DNA from: Sarocladium kiliense
Lineage: Eukaryota; Ascomycota; Sordariomycetes; Hypocreales; Sarocladiaceae
Assembly: GCA_030734395.1 (NCBI GenBank)
Contig: JAUZTG010000021.1
Location: 62,001-126,000 of the forward strand
Direction: 5' to 3'
DNA: 64,000 nucleotides
Position numbers and translations under genes: made by a program. The notes beneath the pieces were generated by a model that was not told the DNA's origin, ran no database searches, and was given only the letters and a program-made list of their open reading frames with translations. Positions 19,789-30,722 of the stretch are shown here, piece after piece. Each line of letters begins with the position of its first letter. The stretch's first letter is position 1.

Positions 19789-20529
19789 ATGACCTGCTTC
19801 TCTCCTCTGGCTCCTCCCAACTCACCCTTGGAGGCACTGGAATTACGCCAGACGCCTCCGGAGGTGCCTTGCCCTGGCGAAAAGGACAGTTTTGGATCCT
19901 TACCATCACCCTCAGGACCTAAAATATCTACGTCAGCGTCAGTCGATGCTTGCATTGACCCAACATGCCTTGACATGTCCTGGGACTGCACAGCGCAGCA
20001 AGATCTCGAATTAAACCAGAGCGACCGTGACATCAACAACGCATTATCAGAAACACTTCCTTTTGTGAATAGTGCCGAGGGACCCAATCCTCCCTTCTCA
20101 GAGCAGGACCTCAAATTGCCATTTATGCCAAGTATCTTCCCGCCGTGGACGCCGGACGCGTCTCACTCATGGAGCTCCCTCGGTGGCGCAATGCCGCTCA
20201 ACACCATAATGAATCCCCAGCTGCACATGTATGCTCAGGCGACTGAAGTTGGACTGCTCACCATGAAAGCTGAGGCTCTCGGTGTAACTGTCAAAGAGCT
20301 ACAGGGAAAGCTGAATCACCTCGTGGAGTGGTCAACGAAGATTGAAAAACACTGTCACGAGACCATGGAAATCGTCGTGGGCCTGTTTGACAAGGTGCAA
20401 GACCCGAGATTTTTGAGTGGCGTTCTTGAGAAGACCTCGGAAGGTAAGTTTTGTTTCTTGGTTGTGTATTCGCAATTGCTTGACCTATCTTTCGTAGCAC
20501 CCACAAACTCTTCACATCCTCCTCCCTGA
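19789..20529 (+). CDS. Pro/Ser-rich protein with C-terminal helix (spliced)
   Basis: Model: 19789-20443 and 20498-20529 around a 54-bp intron (GTAAGT start, TTGAC branch, CGTAG end), about 228 residues. The first 145 residues are Pro/Ser/Asp-rich and probably disordered. Residues about 150-215 form a likely coiled coil (LTMKAEALGVTVKELQGKLN, then LVEWSTKIEKHCHETME). The last exon encodes only ten residues ending SSHPPP. Convergent with the next gene, 15 bp between stop codons. Function unknown. Confidence 0.62.
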   Translation: MTCFSPLAPPNSPLEALELRQTPPEVPCPGEKDSFGSLPSPSGPKISTSASVDACIDPTCLDMSWDCTAQQDLELNQSDRDINNALSETLPFVNSAEGPNPPFSEQDLKLPFMPSIFPPWTPDASHSWSSLGGAMPLNTIMNPQLHMYAQATEVGLLTMKAEALGVTVKELQGKLNHLVEWSTKIEKHCHETMEIVVGLFDKVQDPRFLSGVLEKTSEGKFCFLVVYSQLLDLSFVAPTNSSHPPP

Positions 20530-20544
20530 AAGCCCTCGGTCTCT

Positions 20545-20877
20545 CTAAATGCTAGGCATCTCCGCGGTAAGTGACTCCATCTCGAAGACCACATTATCTC
20601 CTTGTTGATCCATTCCATAGTACTTTCGCAATGCATTTTCGGCGTTGTTTGTATGACCGTCGAAGGAAGCGACCGATCGAGAGATAATATGAAGGCACTT
20701 TGCCGCCTCGCAGAGAAGTCGTTCAGTTGTGGCGAGCAGGTCCCATTGTACTTTCTTAGCCCGCTCGAGGATGGCGATCTCTTTTTCCAGGGTGTGTAAA
20801 TCTGAGAGTTTAGAAGTCTGGTCCATAACTTGTAGACTCTGAAGGAGTTCGTCAATCAGATGTTCGTTGTGCTCCAT
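20545..20877 (-). CDS. Short coiled-coil protein
   Basis: Single exon from ATG at 20877, 110 residues. Almost entirely helical: LIDELLQSLQVMDQTSKL, then LHTLEKEIAILERAKKVQWD and LATTERLLCEAAKCLHIIS. A CATAAATACC (TATA-like) element lies about 70 bp upstream. The hydrophobic spacing suggests an oligomerising coiled coil. No homologous family recognised. It shares its 3' end with the convergent gene 19789-20529. Confidence 0.6.
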   Translation of the reverse strand: MEHNEHLIDELLQSLQVMDQTSKLSDLHTLEKEIAILERAKKVQWDLLATTERLLCEAAKCLHIISRSVASFDGHTNNAENALRKYYGMDQQGDNVVFEMESLTAEMPSI

Positions 20878-20999
20878 GTTGGTCCTGATGTGACTATGAG
20901 GTTGAGACGTGAACCACCTACGGAGGGTAGAGCCTGGGGTATTTATGTGTTCGCAACAAAGATAAGGGCATATGTATGCATTTCTATTTTAAGATTTAC

Positions 21000-21726
21000 T
21001 CAAACAAAGCCATCAGTCGTAATAGGCGGGGACTCTTGAAGCTCATTAAAAATCGGGACTAACTTGGACACTCCCTGAGAGTATCTCGTCGCTGTTTCGC
21101 GAAAGTAGTCCTCTCTCTTTATAGCCTTTCGCAACTCATTCTGCGACGTCTCCAACTCCTGTTGCAGCAGCCTCACCTTTTCTTCCATGTTTAAACGACG
21201 CTTAAGTTCAACCTCTAGTTGGGACTTGATAAGGTGTACTTGTTGTGAAAGGTAGTTGTTCTGCACGTAGAATTCATTTATCCGCGACGAAAAGCTTGCT
21301 GGTTGTGACCCTGATGCAACCTAGATCATATTAGCTGTCAAAGTCTTGCCCCTGCAGGCTCTCACTGACAAAAGTGCCCAGCGCGACATCCTTTGGACCG
21401 CTGTCGGTTCGCACCGCCTCGAAGGTGATGCCTACGCCATCACAAAGCTCCCGGTATGCCCCGGTCGAGTGGTCGCTAAGGTTCTTTTGGAAGAGGTGTT
21501 CCTTCTCAGGAAGCCTTTTCCATGTGTATAGATCATCGCGCGTTGTATGGAGTCGTACTTGTGAGGGCTCAAGCTTGAGGCCAATCCTTGACTCTATCGA
21601 TGGGGTTAGATTCCATATTAGAGCTCGTACAAAACATGTCTTACCAATATGATTGCACAAGACGTCTCGGCACTTTGCCCTCCACTTGCCTCGTTCAATA
21701 TTGCTCTGCTTCTTTTGATTGTCCAT
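21000..21726 (-). CDS. Coiled-coil protein, three exons
   Basis: Model: exons 21726-21645, 21593-21366 and 21310-21000, about 206 residues. Intron 1 (21594-21644) has GTAAGA start, TCTAAC branch and GATAG end; it is a multiple of three, so the frame also reads through. Intron 2 (21311-21365) has GTGAGA start, GCTAATA branch and CATCAG end. The N-terminal half is globular and mixed (for example RLHTTRDDLYTWKRLPEKEH). The C-terminal 100 residues are a long coiled coil (NNYLSQQVHLIKSQLEVELK and EKVRLLQQELETSQNELRKA). No recognised family. Confidence 0.6.
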
Positions 21727-21996
21727 GCGTACGCACGATTGTATGTGCTTTTCTGAGCTTCAGCGATGATAAGCGCTTTAAGCGTCCGATTCGTAGGCAA
21801 CTGAATGGTACACTTCGAGCCCCCCCCCCACTTCTCACGGAAAGGAGGGGGCAAGAATTAGCCACCGCTGGCCGTCCATAACAAAGTCCGCATCTCGTCT
21901 TGTTTCACCAACTGGATAGCATCTATTCCACAACATAATATACATTCGAGAAAGTACTGTGCGCATACTGGATCAACTTTTATTCCGAGACTGAGA

Positions 21997-22419
21997 ATGT
22001 CGCCCTCTACGTGGCAGCACATATGTCAAGGTTGTAGAAGACCACGATCAGAGTCCTTCCATAAGCGACACCCTGCAGGACCAAGATACCCCCCAATCCA
22101 AAGCCTCTGTCGACGTTGCAGCGCCATGGGGGTACAAGTGCCTGTACATGTCCATGTACACCATCACTACTGGTATAATAATCCTCATTGGGACGAAATA
22201 GAGACCGATTCATGTGGACGGTCTACTCGTAACAACGAGGGATCACCTTGCGTTGAACTGGAGGCCAAAGCATCAGAAGCAAAGGGTGAAACAGAAATCC
22301 GGGCAGACTCGGAATCAGGCGTGCCGCCTGCATTTGGCCCGAAGCCAAGCATATCGAGTCGCTCTAAAAGGGTGCAGTCTCCTCATGAGATGCCAGGCGA
22401 GAGCGGACAGCTGTTTTAA
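21997..22419 (+). CDS. Small Cys-rich protein, possible zinc-binding motif
   Basis: Single exon from ATG at 21997, 140 residues. The N-terminus carries ICQGCRRPRSESFHKRHP, then 14 residues on LCRRC, a CxxC...CxxC arrangement that could bind zinc. A His-rich tract follows (VHVHVHHHYW). The C-terminal half is Glu/Ser-rich and probably disordered. Related short fungal proteins share the R-S-x-x-[FY]-H pattern between the cysteine pairs, but I cannot name the family with confidence. The stop lies in a gene-free stretch before 22685. Confidence 0.52.
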   Translation: MSPSTWQHICQGCRRPRSESFHKRHPAGPRYPPIQSLCRRCSAMGVQVPVHVHVHHHYWYNNPHWDEIETDSCGRSTRNNEGSPCVELEAKASEAKGETEIRADSESGVPPAFGPKPSISSRSKRVQSPHEMPGESGQLF

Positions 22420-22684
22420 CTGTGCGAAAGGTGATAACTCATCTTGAAACAGGAAGTAAGAGCTTGACTTAAACCATTGCCTATTTAGTCTCAGCTAGCT
22501 ATTTTGTAGTCTGAATCCTACAAGCGCTTTCCCCCCTTTTCTATATTATGCAGAGTAAAGGGTAGCCCTCCACTGGAACGAAATGATGAAATAAACAATG
22601 ATAAGACTGTAACTCGATTTGTGACTACTCAACTCTATACTACGGGGGATGAGAAGCATAAGGCCCCGGATCATATCAAATCTT

Positions 22685-23341
22685 TCAAGCAGGAAACCAG
22701 AAGTGTGGTTGGCCTTTAACCATCGGCAAGAGCCAAAATTGGTACACAACGAGATTGCATAGCATTACAATGATGAAGGCTCCGATGATACAGGCAGATA
22801 TAATGGCTGTTAGAGACCAATGACCGCTCTGTGCGGTGTATACATTTACTACGGTTGTAAGAAGTGCTGTCAAGGAATTGAGAACACCAGGGCTCTGGCA
22901 GATTAGCAGCGTACGAGGAAGCACTTAGAAGCCTCGAACATACATGAAGAGGCGAGTAATTAGCCAGATATAATTGTGCTTCAGATTCCATCGAAGCCAA
23001 GTCAATCCCACCACGCCCAATACACACGCAAAGGCTGCAACATAGATCAGGGGCACGTTTCGGACTGCAAGCTGTAAGACTCGTCCTGCACCGTTCTGCT
23101 GCAACGTTGTGGACCGAGCAATCGAGGTAAAGGTGCCGGGAAAAACCACGAAGCCAGCCAGAACGACCCAATGACAAAGTCCTGCGATTGCGTTCTTCCA
23201 AGCCGGTATTTCAAAATATTCATTTACCATATCTTGGTATTGGGTCCAGGTACGCCGTCGGGTCTCTGGGTGACGCGGGACTGGCCGGCCCTCCGCGCTG
23301 GACTGAGGGTCGTTACCGGGAACACTTCGGCTGTCTGCCAT
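22685..23341 (-). CDS. Four-helix membrane protein (spliced), unknown function
   Basis: Exon 1 starts at ATG 23341 (MADSRSVPGND) and exon 2 ends at 22685, about 201-203 residues. An intron of 45-51 bp lies between about 22893 and 22943, with GTATGT and GCTAATC signals. Two splice choices keep frame: GTATGT with an AG after CCAG, or a nearby GTTCGA donor with CCAG. Four hydrophobic helices are visible: LCHWVVLAGFVVFPG, VPLIYVAAFACVLGVVGL, VLNSLTALLTTVVNVY and AIISACIIGAFIIVMLC. The N-terminus is hydrophilic and Arg-rich (RHPETRRRTWTQ). Divergent from the ferric reductase 256 bp away, so they may share a promoter; a joint membrane role is only a guess. Confidence 0.65.
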
Positions 23342-23597
23342 CTTGCTGGTGATATTGGTTAAAAGGGTTTAAAATCTTTAATCAGGGTTGTGTTATCCGC
23401 TTCGGTCGGGTTACAATGAGCTAGGTCCATGAACAGGTTATAAGTAGGCTGAAGGAGGGTGTGGCAGGAATCGGCCCCCTTCGCGACACACCAGGGCTGT
23501 TTTCAGCCCGTCAAGTATCACCGCTTATATAAAACAGCATATAGTGTAGACACCAAGTACGGTAGAGGGCATCTACTTAAGAACCGCCGACAAAATC

Positions 23598-25364
23598 ATG
23601 GAAACCACAGACTACTACGGGGCCGCAGTTGGGTTGACACTCACCCTGATGTTCCTCGCTTCAGCTGCTCCATCCCTAGTTCGCCAGTGGGGTGAGTGGC
23701 GAGTGCGGGTTCGTTGCCTTCAATTTTTAGATGACCGCCACCCTGGAGCTGCCAGATCGTTACGTGGGGTGATCCGAATCGTAGGATACGATCTGGTATT
23801 ATTTCTCGCTTTTCTCGTTGTAAACTTCTGCTGCGTTTACTCTAAAGACGGCAGCAGCGTTGTTCGTCGACTAGGCCATGTTATTCTCGTGAACATGATC
23901 TCCCTAGGAATTGGTGGGCGTGTAAATCCTTTTATCAACTTGGCCGCTATTCGACACAAACATTGGGCAAACACCCATGCATGGGTCGGCTACCTTGTCA
24001 TACTCAGCATCGGGATCCACGCAGGTTTGTCCCATCTGTTCGATACAGGGCGTGCCAATGATGCCGGGCCAGTAGCAGGATTGATTGTAAGTCATGCCAC
24101 CTCAGGCCGGCAACGTCGTCTAACTGAGCAGGCTGCGTCTTCAGCGGGAGCTATATTTCTTACATCGAACCCCTTCTTTCGGCATTGGCTCTTCGACACG
24201 TTTTCGAACGCTCATTTGGTCCTCGCTTTGGTAATGCTTGTCGCTACATGGTTCCATATCGCCCACTTGTCTATTCGCAAACCGCCCCTCCTCTACGTTA
24301 TCCTGTGTGGCGCTGTCTTTGCCACCTCAAGAGTTACCAGGCTTTTGAGCATGCTTTATCGCAGTAGATGGAATCAAACAGTGGCCACAATTTCCCCTCT
24401 TGGCACAGGATTAGAGGTACGCGTCCACATAGCGCGAAATATTAATGCCAAACCTGGACAGTACGTGTATCTGACGCTCCTTGGCGTAACGCCGTTGTCC
24501 TTCTTCCGGCCACGTCCATTCCAGATTGCGTGGACCTATAGGGATGCAGAGTCGGGCCGCCAAGTGCTAGTGCTTCTTGTCCAACCCCGGAGTGGGTACA
24601 CTGCTCTGCTGCTCGCAGATAAAGGACGAGAGAAGCGGCACAGAGCGTTGATTGAAGGGCCTTATGGCCGTCGGCTTGCCCTGGATCAATACGGTACGAT
24701 ACTACTTATTGCAACCGGCATCGGCATTGCAGGTCAATTGCCCTACGTCAGGGACCTCCTCAGGCTCCACAGCAATTGTGATGCTAAAATTCGGAAAATC
24801 ACATTAATTTGGGAAGTGGACAGTGAAGGTGAGCATCCGTGTATGAAGTATTTACAAGCGCTGACTAGAAATGAGTACAACGATTTTGGGTAAGAGAATG
24901 GATGAACAACTTGTTAGAGGCGGACAAGGACTATGTAAGTGCCAGGTTAGCGTGCGAGTAATGAACACGACGCTGACCGGACAGGTGCTGGATATCCGCG
25001 TTTTCATCAGAGGCAACTACTTATCAAGTAAAGCTGATAAAGGAACCGTAGAGAGGCTGGGGGATCACCATAGAATCACTTTGACATACGACGCCATGAA
25101 GCCTCAATCGATCATGGAGTCAGAACTATCCATCCGCAAGGGTCGGACACTTGTGTGCCGTTAGTAATATTATGCCGCTATTAAGATTCCCTATTAACCT
25201 TTGCCGTAGTATGCACAAACCCGGACACTACTCGCGATATTAGCAACTACATGTGGACTTCGAAGTGGTCAGCCTTCTTAGGAGGCGATATCCATTTAAA
25301 AGAGCACGAATTCCATCCGTGGGCCATATCGAAAACAGATACTGAAACGAGCTACGTTCCATAA
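23598..25364 (+). CDS. Ferric-reductase / NADPH-oxidase-like flavocytochrome
   Basis: Model: 23598-24828, 24897-24934, 24985-25159 and 25210-25364, about 532 residues. Introns 2 and 3 have standard signals (GTAAGT...GACAG; GTTAGT...CGTAG); intron 1 starts GTGAGC but ends in a weaker GAG. Hydrophobic helices fill residues 1-260, with His pairs for haem in HKHWANTHAWVG and IGIHAGLSH (about 120-145) and HLVLALVMLVATWFHIAH (about 205-225). The FAD region has RPRPFQIAW (about 305) and the NAD region GPYG (about 353) and ATGIGIAG. The end, DIHLKEHEFHPW, matches the usual C-terminus. Members move electrons from NADPH across a membrane to Fe(III) or oxygen. Ferric reductases are recurrent Starship cargo. 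Confidence 0.85.
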
Positions 25365-26678
25365 GGCAAGACACCGACTGCTTTACGGGTAATTCTTTTT
25401 CACTGATATTGCACTGTAGCATAGCTAAAGCGTTAAAATAAACTCTTTGCCAGCCTCACGTGAAAAACTTTCTCTTCTTTGAATTAACAGCTTCCTGTCA
25501 CTTTGTGGACAAAGGGCTAAAAGTGAACAGTATCACGAGTCAAGCGCTTGAGGCTCGCGTGCCAGGGAACGTGAGCCATGACAACGACATCCGACATTCA
25601 CGAAACGCGAGGAGAACCTTGATCTTGCTCCTCTTTCTTCTCCTCGCGCTACGTCCAGTATCTAGAGTTGATCATAGAATTGAATCTGATTGATTGGGAT
25701 ACGAGACTCTCACAAGAGCAACGATATTGACTAAGGCCAGAAGTGGACAATAGCCAGAAACAGACGGGGGTCAGAAGTAGACAAGGGCCAGAATTGGACA
25801 CCTCTGAAAGGCGGTAAAGGTGGCAATGTTAATCTCCACTGGTTTCGAACCTATCTGCGGCTAGCTCTATATATAGATTCTTGCGGATGGCAGAATTTGT
25901 CTTGTAATATATATCCACTTGGGAACTGTACCTAGACAAGGAAGTCAATGGCTTACTTCCTGCTTGAAATTTCCAGAACGTCTAAGCAAGTTCCAACACC
26001 ATTATATCTCTTCCCGTACGGGTAATACTGAGCAACAACACTTGCCCTATGGCATATTCTAAGCTACACTCGGGAAGCTGGGAAGGCATGCTTTACAAGC
26101 CGGCCGACCCTTATGCCTCCCCTAAGACAGCAGGGCTGAGACTGAGAGTTAAAACCATTTTTAAAAAGCTCTGGAGCGTTCGCTTTCCTCAAGCCAGCTC
26201 CACAAGGGAACACTCTCAAAATAAGATGCGAAAACCCCCGACTCTGAAAAGCCGTGCTCCTACATAACCACTGGCTTTTACAAGTTTCCGCTACTAGTGA
26301 CCGGCATGCTGGCTGGCTGGCTGCAATCGCAACGATCAGTGGGACGAAAGTTTAGCTTTATGGATGAGTAAATCATTGCTTAGCACAATTCTCTCTACTA
26401 TTCATTCAAAAGTTTCTCCAATTTGCGTCCATCGTATGCTAGCCGACTTGAATCTTAGAGGAGCGCGAGGCTCGAGGTAGTTTACTTACCAGCGTAGGTT
26501 ACTTTTCTTTCCGTTAGAAATTAGCGGTTTAATATAAGGGGAACTCTTCGCATGTCCTTTATACACACGGCATTGCCGTATCACGAATCGCAGGATTGAA
26601 TAGTGAGTGTGGTTTGGTACTATAAGTTGTCTGTTCTGTGAGTCCTTTCATTCCTCAAGCACCCTTGGACAAATGTGC
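25365..26678. other. Intergenic stretch with a weak possible small gene
   Basis: No gene I can defend. A frame at 26049-26267 from a good ATG encodes 72 basic residues (MAYSKLHSGSWEGML, ending KMRKPPTLKSRAPT), but nothing supports expression. Around 25735-25800 a short degenerate unit close to GGCCAGAAGTGGACAA repeats about four times. Confidence 0.4.
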
Positions 26679-27011
26679 CTATTTATTCCTCTCGATATAA
26701 TGCCGATCCTTCTCGAAGGTCAGAACAGCGAAACGTAGCCGCTCCTCGCAGTATACCATTTCTGCTCGCAAGCTTTCCCCTAGCTCCTGTAATCGTTCCA
26801 AGTAAGCCACCTGCTGCTGAAGGCGACCTTTCTCGCGAGTGCGGATAGCAATCACATCTGACAATGATGGGGTCGGCTCGTTTTTCTGCGCTGCTAGTGT
26901 CTCGGGCATCAGGTCTATGGCGACTGTGGAACCATCCGCTTCGGCGATGAGCCTGTCAATTTGACGGGGTCGAGGCGGTCGGCCGTGATGATTGGCCTGG
27001 TTACCGTGCAT
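26679..27011 (-). CDS. Short coiled-coil protein
   Basis: Single exon from ATG at 27011, 110 residues. The N-terminus is basic and Pro-rich (GRPPRPRQIDRLI). The second half is a coiled coil (RLQQQVAYLERLQELGESLR, then AEMVYCEERLRFAVLTFEKD). A TATAAATA element lies about 65 bp upstream. Similar short helical proteins occur widely in fungal accessory DNA, but I cannot name the family or a function. Confidence 0.58.
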   Translation of the reverse strand: MHGNQANHHGRPPRPRQIDRLIAEADGSTVAIDLMPETLAAQKNEPTPSLSDVIAIRTREKGRLQQQVAYLERLQELGESLRAEMVYCEERLRFAVLTFEKDRHYIERNK

Positions 27012-27365
27012 ACTGAGGTTGCAAAATCAGGCAGGGCGTATCAATACAAGTAGCAACTTTAGCGAAATGAGAATGATATTTATAATCAAGTGACGCGTGT
27101 CAATCTATCCTTCTACGCCATAATGAGGTGCATTTATACAATCTTGTGGCACTCTAACCTCCGCCATTGTAGGTGGACATTTCCGTCCCCCACCGTCTCT
27201 CCCCAACGCCCGCTTCTGACCAGGGCTGATTCCGTCCCCCTCCAACAGCACTCTACCACCTTGCCGACGCCGTGTGTGGCTCATCCATCAGCCCTCCACT
27301 TCATCTCGCGACCCCTACTAACGTGCACACGCATGTTGTCACATACCGGTGCTATGTGCCGCGGA

Positions 27366-28133
27366 TTATCCTGCGGCTTTTCGCTTCTTCCTCCCTCGGT
27401 AGCGGGCCCGGGAGTGCCGAGGAGGAGTCTCTTGTGTTGCCATGGCGTCGTGCAATCCCAAGGCTGTGCATAACATTGCGAAGCCGAGACGGAAGTTCTC
27501 AGTATTCCGGGGTGGTTCTGTGGAATTGCCGTGTCGAACATTCTGTTGCAAAAGCAGAAACTGTTGTTGATTCAGTAGCTTCTCTGCGAGAGTCCGTATC
27601 TGTTGTTTGAGATCGGACGCCAACCTTTCTCCTGCCAGAGAAGATTGATCTGCGGTGCGTTGTAGGCCCGTGAGACTTTCATTCGTTGCCACAGTCAAAT
27701 TTCGGATAATAACGTCCTTCTCTCGTGTCTCCTCTCGTAGCAGCTCTACTTCAGTGCGATACTGCTCCAATAGCAGCTCGCACACCTCTCGCTGACATGT
27801 CTCCTTTCTCAGCTGTTCTTCAATGTGCTGCTTTTCATCGCATATGCCTATAATATCACCAGCGAGCTGGTCGTTCCTCTGCCGAAGCTCATCTATATCG
27901 CTTTTCAGGGCTGGCGCATCATAGCTTTTCTCTGTCCGTTCTTTACTGTCCAGACTATTATGCCAGAGAGGTATAGCCTCATATAGGCCTCGGGTGTGCG
28001 ACGAGGCCTCGTCTGGGCTCTTAACCAGAGGCATACTTTTCGTGCAAGCAGAAATCCTACAGTACTCTGAGAGTTCATGTGGAGTTTCACACGGGTTCTT
28101 AAGAGGGGCGTACGGTGTTCTAATTTTAACCAT
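27366..28133 (-). CDS. Coiled-coil protein with basic tail
   Basis: Single exon from ATG at 28133, 255 residues. Residues about 75-190 form a long coiled coil (ALKSDIDELRQRNDQLAGDI, EKQHIEEQLRKETCQREVCE, LLLEQYRTEVELLREETREK). A Gln-rich patch (LLNQQQFLLLQQN) and a strongly basic C-terminus (RARYRGRKKRKAAG, a likely nuclear localisation signal) follow. Divergent from the DnaJ gene, 203 bp apart. No family recognised. Confidence 0.6.
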   Translation of the reverse strand: MVKIRTPYAPLKNPCETPHELSEYCRISACTKSMPLVKSPDEASSHTRGLYEAIPLWHNSLDSKERTEKSYDAPALKSDIDELRQRNDQLAGDIIGICDEKQHIEEQLRKETCQREVCELLLEQYRTEVELLREETREKDVIIRNLTVATNESLTGLQRTADQSSLAGERLASDLKQQIRTLAEKLLNQQQFLLLQQNVRHGNSTEPPRNTENFRLGFAMLCTALGLHDAMATQETPPRHSRARYRGRKKRKAAG

Positions 28134-28336
28134 ATCTATTATCTATGGGAGAGGATGTGACGGCCAAAAGGGGGGGGGGGGGGGGGTGGGAATTGGCCAC
28201 AGTGGTGGACGATTTAGTCCCTCCCTCACGACCATGCCTACTTAAAGTTGCCGCTGAATGATCCTGAAGGTAAACCGTGTATGTAAAAAACATTTCCCAG
28301 TTATCACCGCTCATCAGAACGCCTCACTGCGACAAA
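28134..28336. promoter_or_regulatory. Shared divergent promoter with a G tract
   Basis: The 203 bp between the start codons of the coiled-coil gene (minus) and the DnaJ gene (plus) contain an uninterrupted G run of about 16 at roughly 28170-28186. Both genes must be driven from here. No specific binding site recognised. Confidence 0.5.
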
Positions 28337-30473
28337 ATGACAGACCAATTCGAAGCAAAGCCAAAGCCACCGGATAGTCAGTCAAAGTTGGCCTTGGAAC
28401 AAAATGTGGACGACGAAGATGAGGCTTCCAAGGTCAACTACAAGGAGCTGTACAACAGCCAAGAGCTACTTAAGGGCTGTGATCCTATCCTTCGTTGGGC
28501 AGCTGGTGATATACTTGCAAAGAAGGTTGAAGAATGGGCCGCTAATTGGACATCGGAGAGTGAAGAGAAGCTCAAGGCTCACATTGACTCAGAAGACACT
28601 CGTAATGAGTTCAAGAAGTTGGTTATGTCGCGATGGCTTGAGAGAAGGACTCAGGAAACATCTGACAAACCAAACGAGCGGGTCTTGAATGCCATCGATG
28701 AGGAGATTACAAAGCATCTGACAGAGCTGATTACAGCCACAGTGCAAGCTGCTACTAAGAAGGCAACCGCACCTCGAGATAAAATGAGTGCAGAACAGAA
28801 ACAGAGGGAGTACCAGCATCTCCTCTGGAAGATGCGGAGAAAGCATAATCTCTATCAGTTACTGGGTCTAGAGTTCAATGCGCCGCCTGAGGAGGTCAAC
28901 AAAGCCTATAAGAAGATGGTCCTTCTAACGCATCCTGATAAGAACAACAACGACCCTTACGCGGGAGAGGTCACATCGGGTAGGTAAAGCGTCCCAGCCA
29001 GGTTTTGAGCACTGCCGCTGACAACATACAGAGCTTAATCGGGCGAAAGAAACGCTTTCAGATCCTTCTAAGCGGGCTGCATACCATAAATTCATGAGTG
29101 ATAATCGGGTTCCGGAGAAGATCGAAGGAGATGAGTGGGGCGAGGGCTTTGCCGAAAACGCTTGGGGCGAGGAAGGTGAGGCGGACTTCTTAATCGATGA
29201 CGACGATGACGACGACCCCCCCCCAAAGCTAGATTCATCAATCTCCAAGCTTCTGCACAAGCTTGACGATACTTTCCGCCAGTACTTTCAGAGCGAGGGC
29301 ACGAAAAGTAATTCTGGTGTCAAAGAGAAGATCAAGGATGTTAACAAGGAGATTAAAGTTGCGAATAAGAGCGCGAATCGCGACTCTGAACTATACTATG
29401 TCCAGGCGGACGATGTATTTACTATGCGCTACTTCCAGCAGCGGGTCCTTACCTATTACCAGCTTGGCCAACTCACACCAGAAGCGGCCGCCAAGGAGAT
29501 ACAGTTTTTAAACAGGTACTGCAAGAAAGTTTGCGAACAAGGGAGCCATCAATGGCCATTATCTTGGGTGGATCTCGTGGTCCGCCCCCTCAAAGATGAA
29601 CTGTGTAAGCTTGGCTGGGAAGAGAACGAGCCAGGAAACTCTAACGACGGTAATGGAACCAGCGGCTCCAAGCAAAGTGACACCCATGGCGAAAACGACA
29701 CGGAGATGCCTGATGCGGGTGACCAGAAGCCGTCCCAGACGTACGTGCCACCTAAACCCTTGAAGCCTTTGCAGCCGGGTTTGACGGCTCGTGGGGAAAA
29801 GATCCTCGGCTACTTGCCCGTGACCCGACACTTTAGAGCGGCAAACATCTCCGTGCCCATCTCTTTCAAGCTTTTTTTCGAGACAAAAGAGCGACAGCGC
29901 TTGGGTTTTACAGAGTCCTCTGACCCTGGGGCTTTAGCATATCATAGGTTCGATAAGCGCAACCATATTAGGGAACCTAAGATCGATTGGTATGCTCTCC
30001 AATTCAAGAGCATCAAAGGTATTGCTTTCAAGTCTCCGGTTATGACGGGTGAACGTATACCCGACGGCTATCTCTGGGTCGATGTTTTTGAAGACCCACA
30101 GCCTGAAAGGGAAAAAATCCTGACAAGGACTGAATTTCAACATTGGGTTACCACCAAGTCCGCGAACGAGTACATTGACAGTTTCTTTTGTGAGAATGAT
30201 TTGAAACCTCCATGGGCCATTGATGTCGACCTGGCCACGGCTGTCGGTGCTGGCTACGCCATGCGGTACCCTCTCCCTAATGCAGGAAAGAGAGGCTTGA
30301 TTTCCCATGGTTATATGCAACAGCCAGGGAATCAGGCGGCAAGTTTGCAGCAGCTTACGACTTCGTTTAATCAACTGTGTCTAGAACTTAAGCATGATCG
30401 TGAAGCTCGAAAAGCAGAATTAGAAGAGCATCGAGGGATGATAATGAAGTTACTTGAGCCTGCCTCGAAGTAA
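28337..30473 (+). CDS. DnaJ-domain protein with large unknown C-terminal region
   Basis: Model: 28337-28979 and 29032-30473 around a 52-bp intron (GTAGGT start, GCTGAC branch, ATACAG end), about 694 residues. Residues 171-235 form a J domain: NLYQLLGLEFNAPPEEV, HPDKNN with the HPD motif needed to stimulate Hsp70, then LNRAKETLSDPSKRAAYH after the splice. The domain sits in the middle, not at the N-terminus as usual. The N-terminal 170 residues are helical and charged. An acidic patch (DDDDDDDP) and about 400 unrecognised residues follow, partly globular (LGYLPVTRHFRAANISVPIS), ending in a helix. No J-protein Gly/Phe or zinc-finger region. Probably an Hsp70 co-chaperone of unusual architecture. 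Confidence 0.78.
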
Positions 30474-30722
30474 AACTGGACAGGCGAGACCAGGATTCCA
30501 GCTTCGGTAATGCCGATAATTCATTGCGGAGAGAATTCTGCTAAATTGCAAAGGGCTCTCATAGCGTTTTATATAGTGATGAAAAAGTCAATGGATTTAT
30601 TCCACATCTATCCCCCTAGTTACATAATCCTTTGTCATAGCGATCATTACATGCTTATATTCCTAGGTGTAACTAGTTTAAACTGTGCTCACTCATAAGT
30701 CGTGTCTAAGGCGTCCTAGCAG

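Noticed and set aside
26049..26267. Small basic protein gene of 72 codons
   Set aside because: No splice, promoter or family support; mentioned only in the intergenic note.
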